Origin: Stutzerimonas kunmingensis
GTDB lineage: Bacteria; Pseudomonadota; Gammaproteobacteria; Pseudomonadales; Pseudomonadaceae
Assembly (NCBI RefSeq): GCF_900114065.1
Contig: NZ_FORS01000001.1
Span: 744,001 to 808,000 of the forward strand
Direction: 5' to 3'
Length of the DNA stretch: 64,000 nt
Position 1 is the first letter of the stretch. Every line of letters starts with the position of its first letter. The translations under genes were made by a program, and so were the position numbers. The notes below the pieces were generated by a model that was not told the origin of the DNA, made no database searches, and saw only the letters and a program-made list of their open reading frames with translations. Positions 34,376-42,837 of this stretch are shown here, piece by piece.

Positions 34376-35804
34376 ACGCTTCTGGACGGCCCTTGAACAG
34401 CACAGCGGTATTGCCCTGAGCGAGGGCACGCGCCAGCTGAGCTATGCCGAACTGCGCCACGAGGTCGCCGCCCGTGCCAGCCGGCTCGAAGCGCTCGGCG
34501 TCGCGCGCGTCGCGCTGGCCCTGGACAATGGCCTGGAATGGGCGCTGTGGGACCTCGCGCTGCTGCGCGCCGGGCTGGTCTGCGTACCGCTGCCGGGCTT
34601 TTTCTCGCCGGCGCAGCAGGCGCACGTGCTGGAGCACGCGGGCATCGATTGCCTGATCGGGGCGACCCCGGCACCGATCGAGCGCAGCAGCTTCACCGCC
34701 CAGGAGCCCGGCCTGTACCTGCGTCAGCCGGGCGCCGTCACCGCGGTGCCGCCCGGCACCCTGAAAATCACCTATACCTCCGGCACCACCGGCCAGCCCA
34801 AGGGCGTGTGCCTGGATGCACGCGCACAGCTCGCGGTGGCCGAGAGCCTGTGGCAGGCCAGCCTGCCCTGCGCGGTGGAGCATCACCTGTGCGTGCTGCC
34901 GCTGGCGACCCTGCTGGAAAACATCGCCGGGCTCTACGCACCGTTGCTGGCCGGCGCCCGCGTCGAGCTGCGGCCGCTGGCCGAGGTCGGCTTCAGCGGT
35001 GCGGCGGGATTCGATCTGCCGCGTTTTCTCGGCACGCTCAACGAGAGCCGCCCGCACAGCCTGATCCTGCTGCCGCAGCTCTTGCTGGCGCTGATCAGCG
35101 CTGCCGAGCAGGGCCTGCCGCTGCCACCGGCGCTGCGCTTCATCGCGGTCGGCGGTGGCCGCGTCGCGCCGCAACTGCTCGAGCGTGCCGAGCGTCTCGG
35201 CCTGCCGGTGTTCGAGGGCTACGGCTTGTCCGAATGCGCCTCGGTGGTCTGCCTGAACACTCCCGTGGCACGGCGCATCGGCACGGTCGGCCGACCGTTG
35301 CCACACGCCGAGCTGCGCTTGGCCGACGATGGCGAGGTACTGGTGCGCGGCCCGCATATGCTCGGTTATCTCGGCGAGCCGCCGCTGACGGGCGACTGGC
35401 TGGCGACCGGCGACCTCGGCCATTTCGACGACGGCTTCCTGGTCCTGCATGGGCGCAAGAAGCACCAGTTCGTCACCGCCTACGGGCGCAACGTCAATCC
35501 CGAATGGGTGGAGGCCGAGCTGATCCAGCAGGCGCCGATCGCCCAGGCCTGGCTGCATGGCGAGGCGCTGGCGCAGAACGTCGCGGTGCTGGTGCCGCGA
35601 CGCGCCGAACTCGGCGATGCCGAGCTGCAGGCGGCAGTCGAACGGGTCAACGTCGGCTTGCCGGACTACGCCCGCGTGCACCACTGGCTGCGCGCCGCCG
35701 AGCCCTTCACCGCCGGTAACGGCCTGGCCACCGCCAACGGCCGGCTGCGCCGCAACGCCCTGTTCAACCATTACCAATCGGCGATCAACGCCCTTCTGTC
35801 CTGA
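34359..35804 (+). CDS. AMP-forming acyl ligase/acyl-CoA synthetase-like
   Basis: A 481-residue ANL-superfamily enzyme. Core motifs: ITYTSGTTGQPKGV (A3, about 137-150), YGLSECASVV (A5), TGDLGHFDDGFLVLHGRKKHQFVTAYGRNV split over A7/A8. At the A10 position, where a catalytic lysine is normal, the sequence is NGRLRR with Arg (R462). It should adenylate a carboxylic acid; thioester formation is less sure. ATG 34359 overlaps the previous gene and follows GAGG. Substrate unknown; the neighbouring oxidase and SDR suggest a fatty or similar acid that is activated and modified. Confidence 0.85.
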   Translation: MQPAAERFWTALEQHSGIALSEGTRQLSYAELRHEVAARASRLEALGVARVALALDNGLEWALWDLALLRAGLVCVPLPGFFSPAQQAHVLEHAGIDCLIGATPAPIERSSFTAQEPGLYLRQPGAVTAVPPGTLKITYTSGTTGQPKGVCLDARAQLAVAESLWQASLPCAVEHHLCVLPLATLLENIAGLYAPLLAGARVELRPLAEVGFSGAAGFDLPRFLGTLNESRPHSLILLPQLLLALISAAEQGLPLPPALRFIAVGGGRVAPQLLERAERLGLPVFEGYGLSECASVVCLNTPVARRIGTVGRPLPHAELRLADDGEVLVRGPHMLGYLGEPPLTGDWLATGDLGHFDDGFLVLHGRKKHQFVTAYGRNVNPEWVEAELIQQAPIAQAWLHGEALAQNVAVLVPRRAELGDAELQAAVERVNVGLPDYARVHHWLRAAEPFTAGNGLATANGRLRRNALFNHYQSAINALLS

Positions 35805-35819
35805 CTTTCGAGGTTCATC

Positions 35820-36491
35820 ATGGATTTCTTCGACCAGCTGCAACACCAGACCAATGCCGAGCGCGAATACCTGCTTGGCGCGCCGATCATCCACGCCGCG
35901 CTCGCCGGCACCGCGACCCGCGCGCAGTACATCGCCTTCCTCACCCAGGCCTACCACCACGTCAAGCACACCGTGCCGCTGCTGATGGCCTGCGGTGCGC
36001 GCCTGCCCGAGCGGCTCGAGTGGCTGCGCGAGGCGATTGCCGAATACATCGAGGAAGAGATCGGCCACCAGGAGTGGATCCTCAATGACATCCGCGCCTG
36101 CGGCGGCGATGCCGAGGCGGTGCGCAACGGCCAGCCCGCGCTGCCCACCGAACTGATGGTGGCCTACGTCTACGACCGCATCGCCCGGCACAATCCGGCG
36201 AGTTTCTTCGGCATGGTCAACGTGCTGGAGGGCACCAGCATCGCGCTGGCGACCCAGGCCGCCGGCGTGCTGCAGGACAAACTCCAGCTGCCGGCCAAGG
36301 CGTTCAGCTACCTGACCTCGCATGGCAGCCTGGACCTGGAACACATCGAATTCTTCAAGAGGCTGATGAACCGCCTCGACGACGAGGACGACAAGGCCGC
36401 CGTGGTGCACACCGCGCGCGTCGTCTACCGCCTCTACGGCGACATCTTCCGCAGCCTGAGCGCGCCGGAGCACGACCATGCAACTGCGTGA
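35820..36491 (+). CDS. Haem-oxygenase-like diiron oxidase (TenA/UndA-like)
   Basis: A 223-residue all-helical protein of the TenA/PqqC/haem-oxygenase fold. The ligand pattern of HDO-type diiron enzymes is complete: E80-x2-H83 (EEEIGH), E137 (VLEGTS), and H168-x3-D172-x2-H175 (SHGSLDLEH). Known HDOs such as UndA and SznF perform oxidative decarboxylation, N-oxidation or C-C cleavage. Thiamin-specific TenA cysteines are lacking. GAGGTTCATC precedes the ATG; the SDR gene overlaps its end by 14 nt. Probable substrate is the product of the adjacent ligase. Confidence 0.82.
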   Translation: MDFFDQLQHQTNAEREYLLGAPIIHAALAGTATRAQYIAFLTQAYHHVKHTVPLLMACGARLPERLEWLREAIAEYIEEEIGHQEWILNDIRACGGDAEAVRNGQPALPTELMVAYVYDRIARHNPASFFGMVNVLEGTSIALATQAAGVLQDKLQLPAKAFSYLTSHGSLDLEHIEFFKRLMNRLDDEDDKAAVVHTARVVYRLYGDIFRSLSAPEHDHATA

Positions 36492-37311
36492 CGCGCGCAT
36501 CCTGCTGACCGGCGCCAGCGGCGGCATCGGCCAGGTGCTGGTCGAGCGGCTCTGCGCGAACGGCGCACGGCTGTTACTGGTGGGACGCGACAGTCTTGCC
36601 CTGGAAGCGCTGGCGCGCCGCTATCCGGGGCAGGTCAACTTGGTCTGCGCCGACCTCACCCAGCGCAGTGGCCGGCATACGGTGCTCGATGCCGCGCGGC
36701 GTTTCGGCGGCCTCAACTGCGTGATCAATGCCGCCGGGATCAACCAGTTCAGCCTGCTCGAACAGCAGGACGAGGATGCCATCGCCCGCCTTATCGGCGT
36801 CAACGTCACCGCCACGCTGCAGCTGACCCACCTGCTGCTGCCGCTGCTGCGCCAGCAACCGCAGGCGCTGCTGGTCAATCTCGGCTCGACCTTCGGCTCC
36901 ATCGGCTACCCGGGTTTTGCCGCTTATTGCGCCAGCAAGTTCGCCCTGCGCGGCTTTTCCGAGGCGCTGCGCCGCGAGCTCGCCGACAGTCACGTCAAGG
37001 TGCTCTACATCGCCCCGCGCGCGACCCGCACGGCAATGAACAGCGCCGACGTGGTGGCAATGAACGATGCGCTGAAGGTCGGCATGGACGATCCGCAGGC
37101 CGTCGCGCGGCAGATCGTCCACGCCATCGCCACCGAACGCGAAGAGCTGTATCTCGGCTGGCCGGAAAAACTCTTCGTACGCCTCAACGGGCTCCTGCCG
37201 CGGCTAGTCGACCAGGCCTTACGCAAACAGTTGCCGGTGATCAAGCGCTTCGCCCGTGCTGAACAACCGCTGCCTCCCTCCCAAACCACTTCGACCGGAG
37301 ATCACCCATGA
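36478..37311 (+). CDS. Short-chain dehydrogenase/reductase
   Basis: A 277-residue classical SDR: NAD(P)-binding TGASGGIG (11-18), NAAG motif (INAAGI, 84-89), catalytic S137, Y150 and K154 (YCASK), with a C-terminal extension after residue 225 that is hydrophobic and may touch the membrane (LFVRLNGLLPRLVDQAL). An RD/R pattern after the second strand (VGRDS) suggests NADPH. CGGAG precedes the ATG. It overlaps the oxidase gene by 14 nt and the TPR gene by 4 nt, so it belongs to a tightly coupled set. Confidence 0.88.
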   Translation: MQLRDARILLTGASGGIGQVLVERLCANGARLLLVGRDSLALEALARRYPGQVNLVCADLTQRSGRHTVLDAARRFGGLNCVINAAGINQFSLLEQQDEDAIARLIGVNVTATLQLTHLLLPLLRQQPQALLVNLGSTFGSIGYPGFAAYCASKFALRGFSEALRRELADSHVKVLYIAPRATRTAMNSADVVAMNDALKVGMDDPQAVARQIVHAIATEREELYLGWPEKLFVRLNGLLPRLVDQALRKQLPVIKRFARAEQPLPPSQTTSTGDHP

Positions 37312-37958
37312 AGCATCTGCTCGGCCTGTGCACCCTTGTGCTGGCGCTGGCCTGCCAGCCGTCCTTCGCCCTCAGTCCGGCCGGCGAATCGTCGCTGCGC
37401 CAGATCCAGGCGCGCTGGGCGGAGATCAACTACCAGCTGCCGGCGGCACAGCGCGAAGCGGCCTTCGCCCGGCTCGCTTCGGAAGCCGAAAGCGCGGTGG
37501 TCGGCGAACCGCAGGCCGCCGAGTTGCACATCTGGCACGGCATCGTGCTCAGCACCTGGGCCGGCGCCAAGGGCGGGCTCGGCGCGCTGGGTCTGGTCAA
37601 GCAAGCTAAAGCCGAACTGGAAAAAGCTATCGAACTTGAGCCACAGGCGCTGGATGGCTCGGCCTACACCAGCCTCGCCAGCCTCTACTACCAGGTGCCC
37701 GGCTGGCCGATCGGCTTCGGTGACGAGGACAAGGCTGAGGCGCTGTTCAAGCAGGCGCTGGCGCTGAACCCGAACGGCATCGACCCGAACTACTTCCACG
37801 GTGATTTCCTGCTGCGTCAGAAACGCTACGGGGAAGCGCGCGCGGCGCTGGAAAAGGCCCTTGCCGCGCCCGACCGTGCGGGTCGTGAAGTCGCCGATGC
37901 CGGTCGCCGCGACGAAGCCCGCGCGCTGCTCGCGCAGGTCAAGGAAAAGCTGGAATAA
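37308..37958 (+). CDS. Exported TPR-repeat protein
   Basis: A 216-residue protein with a signal peptide (MKHLLGLCTLVLALACQPSFA, cleavage near 21) and two or three TPR-like helical pairs (LVKQAKAELEKAIELEPQ; KAEALFKQALALNPN; YGEARAALEKALAAPD). TPRs mediate protein contacts, so it may be a periplasmic scaffold or accessory sensor for the kinase that follows. Start overlaps the SDR stop (ATGA). Function is not recognised. Confidence 0.8.
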   Translation: MKHLLGLCTLVLALACQPSFALSPAGESSLRQIQARWAEINYQLPAAQREAAFARLASEAESAVVGEPQAAELHIWHGIVLSTWAGAKGGLGALGLVKQAKAELEKAIELEPQALDGSAYTSLASLYYQVPGWPIGFGDEDKAEALFKQALALNPNGIDPNYFHGDFLLRQKRYGEARAALEKALAAPDRAGREVADAGRRDEARALLAQVKEKLE

Positions 37959-38020
37959 CCGGCTGCGGCGGCGTTGAATGCACAGCAATGCCGCAAACCC
38001 TTCAGGACGACAGGAACGAC

Positions 38021-38680
38021 ATGCGCATTCTGCTGGTGGAAGACGATCGCGCCCTCGGCGAGGGCATCCGTACCGCACTCAAGCCCGAGGGCTACACGGT
38101 GGACTGGCTGCAGGACGGCGCCAGCGCGCTGCATGCGCTGAGCCACGAGAGCTTCGAGCTGGCCATCCTCGACTTGGGCCTGCCGCGTATGGACGGTCTG
38201 GAAGTGCTCAAGCGCCTGCGCGCCAGCGCCAACCCGATCCCGGTGCTGGTACTCACCGCGCGCGATGCCACCAGCGACCGCATCGCCGGGCTGGATGCCG
38301 GCGCCGACGACTACCTGGTCAAGCCGTTCGACGTCGCCGAACTCAAGGCCCGCCTGCGCGCACTGCTCCGGCGCAGCTTCAATCGCCCTGAGCCGGTACT
38401 GGAGTACCGCGGCATCCTGCTCGACCCGGTCAATCAGCAGGTCAGCTACCAAGGCACCCCGATCAACCTGCCGCGCAAGGAATTCGTCCTGCTGCATGAG
38501 CTGATCGCCCAGCCCGGTCGCGTGCTGACCCGCGATCGGCTGCAGCAGGTGCTCTACGGCTGGGACGAGGAAGTCGAGAGCAACGCGCTGGAGGTGCATA
38601 TCCATCACCTGCGCAAGAAATTCTTCCCCGAGCTCATCCGCACCGTGCGTGGGGTCGGCTATCTGGTGGACAAATGCTGA
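38021..38680 (+). CDS. OmpR-family response regulator (QseB/PmrA-like)
   Basis: A 219-residue regulator: receiver with acidic pair EDD (7-9), phospho-acceptor D51 (LAILDLGLPRMDGLEVL), LTARDA and YLVKPFD; DNA-binding winged helix with LPRKEFVLLHELIAQPGRVLT and a C-terminal HHLRKKF...VRGVGYLV segment. This class recognises direct repeats such as CTTAAG-N5-CTTAAG, exactly what lies before the operon at 33621 and before the b561 gene at 40151. ATG 38021 follows AGGAA and starts with the usual MRILLVEDD; an upstream in-frame ATG at 37988 is less likely. Confidence 0.92.
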   Translation: MRILLVEDDRALGEGIRTALKPEGYTVDWLQDGASALHALSHESFELAILDLGLPRMDGLEVLKRLRASANPIPVLVLTARDATSDRIAGLDAGADDYLVKPFDVAELKARLRALLRRSFNRPEPVLEYRGILLDPVNQQVSYQGTPINLPRKEFVLLHELIAQPGRVLTRDRLQQVLYGWDEEVESNALEVHIHHLRKKFFPELIRTVRGVGYLVDKC

Positions 38681-40095
38681 GGCGCTCTATCCGCAACCGC
38701 ACCCTGGTGCTGGTGCTCGGCATCCTGCTGCTGTCGCTGAGCCTGATCTCCTGGCGCAGTTATCGCGACGCCCGCCACGAGATCGAGGAGCTGTTCGACG
38801 CCCAACTGGCGCACAGTGCTCGACTGGTGCAGGGGCTGGTGATGCGCGACATGAACCCGCAGGCCCGCAATGCGCTGCAGCAGGCGCTGGACGCCGCGGT
38901 GAATGCGCGGCGCGATCAGGGCGTGCCGGGGCACGACTACGAAACCAAGCTGGGCTTTCAGGTCTACGCCACGGATGGCAGCAGCCTGCTGCAGTCAGCC
39001 GGCGCGCCGCACGGCGCCTTGCAGCGGCTGGCCGGCGCTGACTCCGCGTCACCCTTCAGCCATCTGAGCGGCGGCTATCACGACGTGCAGCTCGACGGCC
39101 ATGCCTGGCGGCTGTTCCTGCTACACGACCGCGAGGACGATCTGTGGATTCTGCTCAGCGAGCGCGGCGACGTACGCGGCGAGCTGGTCGGCAAGATCGC
39201 CCGGCGCAGCCTGCTGCCCGACCTCATCGGCCTGCCGCTGCTGGCGCTGCTGATCTGGCTGGCGGTGGGCTGGGGTCTGCGGCCGCTGGCGCACATGGCG
39301 CAGCTTCTGAAGAGTCGCGATCCGGACAACCTCGCGCCGCTGCTGCTGGCGCCGCTGCCGCAGGAGCTGGAGCCGGTGGCCGCCTCGCTGAATCGCCTGC
39401 TGCAGCAGGTCAATCAACTGGTCGAGCGGGAAAAACGCTTCATCGCCGATGCGGCCCATGAACTGCGCACGCCCCTGGCAGTGCTGCGCATCCATGCGCA
39501 GAATGCGCAACAGGCCGAGCAGCCGGAGGACCGTGAAGCCGCGCTGCAGCAACTGCTGACCGGCGTCGATCGCACCACCCGCGTGGTCACTCAGCTGCTC
39601 ACGCTCGCTCGCCTGGAACCCAATGCGCAGCCGCGGCATCCACAGCAGCTGGACCTGCTGCCGCTGTGCCGCGAATGCCTCGCCGAGCTGACGCCGCTGG
39701 CCCTGGCGCGCGATCAGGAACTGACGCTGGAAGCTGACGACGTGGCCGATCACCGGCTTCCCGGCGATGCCGCCGCGCTCGCCACGCTGCTGCAGAATCT
39801 GGTCGGCAATGCCCTGCAGTACACGCCCGATGGCGGGCAGATTCAGGTCAGCCTCCAGACCATGGAAAACGGCGTCAGCCTGTGCGTGGATGACAGCGGT
39901 CCGGGCGTGCCGGCAGCGCAGCGCGACAAACTGTTCGAGCGCTTCTACCGCCAGGGCGACGGCCAGGGCGCGGGGCTCGGCCTGGCCATCGTCGCACGCA
40001 TCGCCGAACTGCACGGCGCGACCATCGAACTGGCGGACTCACCGCTCGGCGGGCTGCAGGTCGCCGTGCACCTGCCCCGCCAGTCACACCACTAG
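38674..40095 (+). CDS. Sensor histidine kinase (QseC/PmrB-like)
   Basis: A 473-residue kinase. Membrane helix at about 10-27, periplasmic domain of about 150 residues (2CSK_N type), second helix near 180-205, HAMP-like linker, phospho-acceptor histidine near 262 (DAAHELRTPLAVL), and the ATPase lobe with NLVGNALQYTP, DDSGPGVP and GAGLGLAIVARI. It overlaps its response regulator by 7 nt. The signal is unknown; its sensor domain could monitor the exported TPR protein or the redox state of the linked cytochromes. Confidence 0.92.
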   Translation: MLRRSIRNRTLVLVLGILLLSLSLISWRSYRDARHEIEELFDAQLAHSARLVQGLVMRDMNPQARNALQQALDAAVNARRDQGVPGHDYETKLGFQVYATDGSSLLQSAGAPHGALQRLAGADSASPFSHLSGGYHDVQLDGHAWRLFLLHDREDDLWILLSERGDVRGELVGKIARRSLLPDLIGLPLLALLIWLAVGWGLRPLAHMAQLLKSRDPDNLAPLLLAPLPQELEPVAASLNRLLQQVNQLVEREKRFIADAAHELRTPLAVLRIHAQNAQQAEQPEDREAALQQLLTGVDRTTRVVTQLLTLARLEPNAQPRHPQQLDLLPLCRECLAELTPLALARDQELTLEADDVADHRLPGDAAALATLLQNLVGNALQYTPDGGQIQVSLQTMENGVSLCVDDSGPGVPAAQRDKLFERFYRQGDGQGAGLGLAIVARIAELHGATIELADSPLGGLQVAVHLPRQSHH

Positions 40096-40150
40096 CCTAG
40101 AACGACCAGCGGCGAGCTGCCGCGACCGTCCGCCGCAGGCGCAACGGGCA

Positions 40151-40186
40151 TTCGCTAAGGTTCGCTTAAGGCTGGCGCCCTAGACT
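40151..40186 (+). promoter_or_regulatory. PmrA/QseB-type direct-repeat promoter of the b561 gene
   Basis: TTCGCTAAGG (40151-40160) and TTCGCTTAAGG (40161-40171) place two CT(T)AAG half-sites 11 bp apart. Ten nt after the second half-site (CTTAAG, 40165-40170) comes TAGACT (40181-40186). The layout equals that at 33621-33653. Confidence 0.65.
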
Positions 40187-40216
40187 GCCGACATTCCCCT
40201 ACTCGGAGTGAGTGAA

Positions 40217-40768
40217 ATGACTGCATCGAACCCTCTGGCACGCTACGGTCGCCTGAGCATTGCCCTGCACTGGCTGATGCTGCTGTTGATCGCAGCGGTC
40301 TACGCGACCATCGAACTCAAGGGCAATTTCGCCAAGGGCAGTGAACCGCGCGAACTGCTCAAGCACTGGCATTTCATGCTGGGTCTGACGGTATTTGCAC
40401 TGGTCTGGCTGCGCCTGATTGCACGCTGGCTGCATCCCGCACCCAAAGCGGTCGCCGGGGCCGGCTGGGAACGCGCGCTGGCCAAGCTTATGCACCTGGC
40501 GCTGTACGGCCTGATGATTGGTCTGCCGCTGCTCGGCTGGCTGACGCTGAGCGCGGCAGACAAGCCGATTCCCTTCTTCGGCCTTGAGCTGCCGGCGCTG
40601 ATCGGCGCCAACAAGGAGCTGGCCGGCGAGTTCAAGGAGCTGCATGAAACGCTGGCGGTGGCCGGCTACTGGCTGATCGGCCTGCACGCGGCGGCGGCCT
40701 TGTTCCACCAATACGTGCGCCGCGACGGCACCCTGTTGCGCATGCTGCCGCAGCGCCACCAGGCCTGA
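40217..40768 (+). CDS. Cytochrome b561
   Basis: A 183-residue membrane protein of the prokaryotic cytochrome b561 family with four helices. Haem-ligand histidines are visible in SIALHWLMLLL, LKHWHFMLG, LMHLALYG and ELHETLAVAGYWLIGLHAAAAL. Members pass electrons between quinone and periplasmic acceptors or oxidise superoxide. ATG 40217 follows GGAG eight nt upstream. It follows the two-component genes but has its own direct-repeat promoter, so it is a probable target of that pair. A strong terminator closes it. Confidence 0.9.
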   Translation: MTASNPLARYGRLSIALHWLMLLLIAAVYATIELKGNFAKGSEPRELLKHWHFMLGLTVFALVWLRLIARWLHPAPKAVAGAGWERALAKLMHLALYGLMIGLPLLGWLTLSAADKPIPFFGLELPALIGANKELAGEFKELHETLAVAGYWLIGLHAAAALFHQYVRRDGTLLRMLPQRHQA

Positions 40769-40782
40769 GGCGCAGACACGAC

Positions 40783-40819
40783 AACGCCCGGTCGACTCAC
40801 CATCGACCGGGCGTTTTTG
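40783..40819 (+). terminator. Intrinsic terminator after cytochrome b561
   Basis: Perfect 13-bp stem AACGCCCGGTCGA / TCGACCGGGCGTT with a 7-nt loop and a TTTTT tract overlapping the stem base. It separates the gene from convergent moeA. Confidence 0.92.
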
Positions 40820-40823
40820 TTTG

Positions 40824-42056
40824 TCAGCCGAGCAACTCGCTGAACGGCAGATACTCCACCGTCTCCCCTTCTTCCAGCGTGCGGTTGCGCTCGACGATGG
40901 CCAGGCCTTCGGCCCAGCTGGCCGAGGTCAGCATCGCTGAGCCCTGACGCGGATGCAGGCACACGCGCATCTCGCCATCGACCTGTTCCAGCCGCGCGCG
41001 CAGGTACTGGCGACGGTTGTTCGGCTTGCGCCAGGCGAAGCCGGCGGTCAGGCGCAGCGGCTTGGGCAGCACCTCGGTGCAACCCTGGGCACTGAGCAGG
41101 AACGGTCGCGCCACCACCAGCGAGGTGATCAGCGCCGCAGCCGGATTGCCGGGCAGGCCGATCCACGGCTTGCCATTGACCTCGCCAAAGGCCAGCGGCT
41201 TACCCGGCTGGATCGCCAGGCGCCACATGTGCAACTCGCCCAGCTCGCGAATGGCCTGCTTGAGATGGTCCTCCTCGCCGACCGAGACGCCGCCGGAGGT
41301 GATCAGCATGTCCCATTCGGAGGCGGCCAGCGCCAGGGCGTCACGGCTAGCAGCCAGCTCGTCGACGAGGATTTCGTAGTCGTGCACTTCCATTCCGATG
41401 CTGCGCAGCACGCTGAGCAGGCAGTAACGGTTGGAGTTGTAGATCTGTCCCGGCGCCAGCGGCTCGCCGGGTTCGCGCAGTTCGTTGCCGCTGGAGAGCA
41501 GGCCGATGCGCAGGCGCCGATAGACCGCCACGCGGGCAACGCCGAAGCTCGCCAGCAGGCCGATCTCCTGCGGGCGCAGACGCTTGCCCGCCTGCAGCAC
41601 GGGGGCGCCAGCCTGCAGTTCCTCGCCCTGACGACGCACATGGGCGCCCTGGATAACGCCGGGGAAATGCACGCGATCGGCCTCGATCTGGCAATCCTCC
41701 TGCGCCACCACGGTGTCGGCGCCCGGCGGCAGCGGCGCGCCGGTGAAGATGCGCACGGCGTGGCCGGCAGGCAGTTGCTGGTCGGCGGCATCACCGGCGG
41801 CGATGCGCCCGGCGAGTGGCAGCCAGCCGCCTTTAGCCGGCAGGTCGGCGGCGCGCAGGGCGTAGCCGTCCATTGCGCTGTTGTCCCAGGCCGGCACCGG
41901 GAAGGGCGCGTCTAGCGATTCCGCCAGCACCCGGCCAAGGGCATCGGACAGCGCGACGTGTTCCACTGGCGGCAGCGCCGGCACCCGTGCCAGCAGCTCG
42001 GCGATGGCCTCGTCGACCGGCTTCAGGCCACTGGTGTCGCAGCCACAGGCGCTCAT
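40824..42056 (-). CDS. moeA: Molybdopterin molybdenumtransferase
   Basis: A 410-residue MoeA. It inserts molybdate into adenylated molybdopterin. Visible: VALSDALGRVLAES and PAWDNSAMDGYALRA near the N-terminus (substrate site), GEELQAGAPVLQAGKRL, TSGGVSVGEEDHLKQA and the GLPGNPAAALITS loop. A short Cys-containing leader (SACGCDTSG) precedes the fold. Its start overlaps moaB by 4 nt. With moaB and moaA it gives a Moco synthesis group that would serve nitrate reductase and the aldehyde oxidase at 9-13 kb. Confidence 0.94.
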   Translation of the reverse strand: MSACGCDTSGLKPVDEAIAELLARVPALPPVEHVALSDALGRVLAESLDAPFPVPAWDNSAMDGYALRAADLPAKGGWLPLAGRIAAGDAADQQLPAGHAVRIFTGAPLPPGADTVVAQEDCQIEADRVHFPGVIQGAHVRRQGEELQAGAPVLQAGKRLRPQEIGLLASFGVARVAVYRRLRIGLLSSGNELREPGEPLAPGQIYNSNRYCLLSVLRSIGMEVHDYEILVDELAASRDALALAASEWDMLITSGGVSVGEEDHLKQAIRELGELHMWRLAIQPGKPLAFGEVNGKPWIGLPGNPAAALITSLVVARPFLLSAQGCTEVLPKPLRLTAGFAWRKPNNRRQYLRARLEQVDGEMRVCLHPRQGSAMLTSASWAEGLAIVERNRTLEEGETVEYLPFSELLG

Positions 42057-42598
42057 GAGCGTGGCCCGCAGTATTCGACTGCGCTGGCCTTCAGGTGCGG
42101 TACGAAGTTGCAGGGCTTGGTGCGGCTGTCCAGCTGCTCGACGAGGATCTTGTTCCAGGCGGTGCGGCAGGCATTGGTCGAGCCGGGCAGGCAGCAGACC
42201 AGGGTGCCGTTGCTCATGCCGGCCAGCGCGCGGGACTGCACGGTGGAGGTGCCGATCTCGCTCAGCGAAACGTAGCGGAACAGCTCGCCGAAGCCGTCGA
42301 CATCTTTGGCCAGCAGCGGCTGCACCGCCTGCGGGGTGTTGTCACGGGCGGTGAAACCGGTGCCGCCGGTGATCAGCACCACCTGCACGTTTTCGCTGGC
42401 GATCCAGCTGCACACCCGGGCGCGGATCTGCCAGATGTCGTCCCTGACGATGGCCCGCTCGGCCAGCGTGTGGCCTGCGCTCTGCAGGCCGTCGATCAGC
42501 GCCTGGCCGGAGGTGTCGGTGTCCAGGTTGCGGGTATCGCTCACCGTGAGCACGGCGATGTTCAGAGGCTGGAATTCGGTGTTGGACAGGTGAGCCAT
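42053..42598 (-). CDS. moaB: Molybdenum cofactor biosynthesis protein B
   Basis: A 181-residue MogA/MoaB-fold protein that adenylates molybdopterin or is structurally equivalent. Motifs: IAVLTVSDTRNLDTDTSGQ at the N-terminus and LITGGTGFTARDNTPQAV around 80-100, with the C-terminal LPGSTNACRTAW. AAGGGAG lies just before the ATG. Followed directly by moeA (4-nt overlap). About 240 nt without any gene separate its start from the end of moaA; nothing notable was seen there. Confidence 0.92.
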   Translation of the reverse strand: MAHLSNTEFQPLNIAVLTVSDTRNLDTDTSGQALIDGLQSAGHTLAERAIVRDDIWQIRARVCSWIASENVQVVLITGGTGFTARDNTPQAVQPLLAKDVDGFGELFRYVSLSEIGTSTVQSRALAGMSNGTLVCCLPGSTNACRTAWNKILVEQLDSRTKPCNFVPHLKASAVEYCGPRS

Positions 42599-42837
42599 GG
42601 CTCGAAACTCCCTTGAAGATGTGTGCGCAGGCTGCACCGGCGCCGCGGGCCAGCCCATTCCCCGTTGGAGGTAGGCGCGCGGCAGGCGGTGCCGGCAGGT
42701 CGACCAACGCGCATGGCGTTGGCCAGCGAGCGTTGCGACAGCCCGACTGCAACGCAGCGGGGCATGGGTCAGACCGGCAGTGCCGGCCGATGGTAGCGAA
42801 TAAAACGGTCGGCCCGCAGCCCGTTCGGCGCGGGCAG

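Noticed and set aside
34143..36527. 794-codon antisense frame across three genes
   Set aside because: It crosses the overlapping starts and stops of the ligase and oxidase genes, has no recognisable domain and opposes a clear operon.
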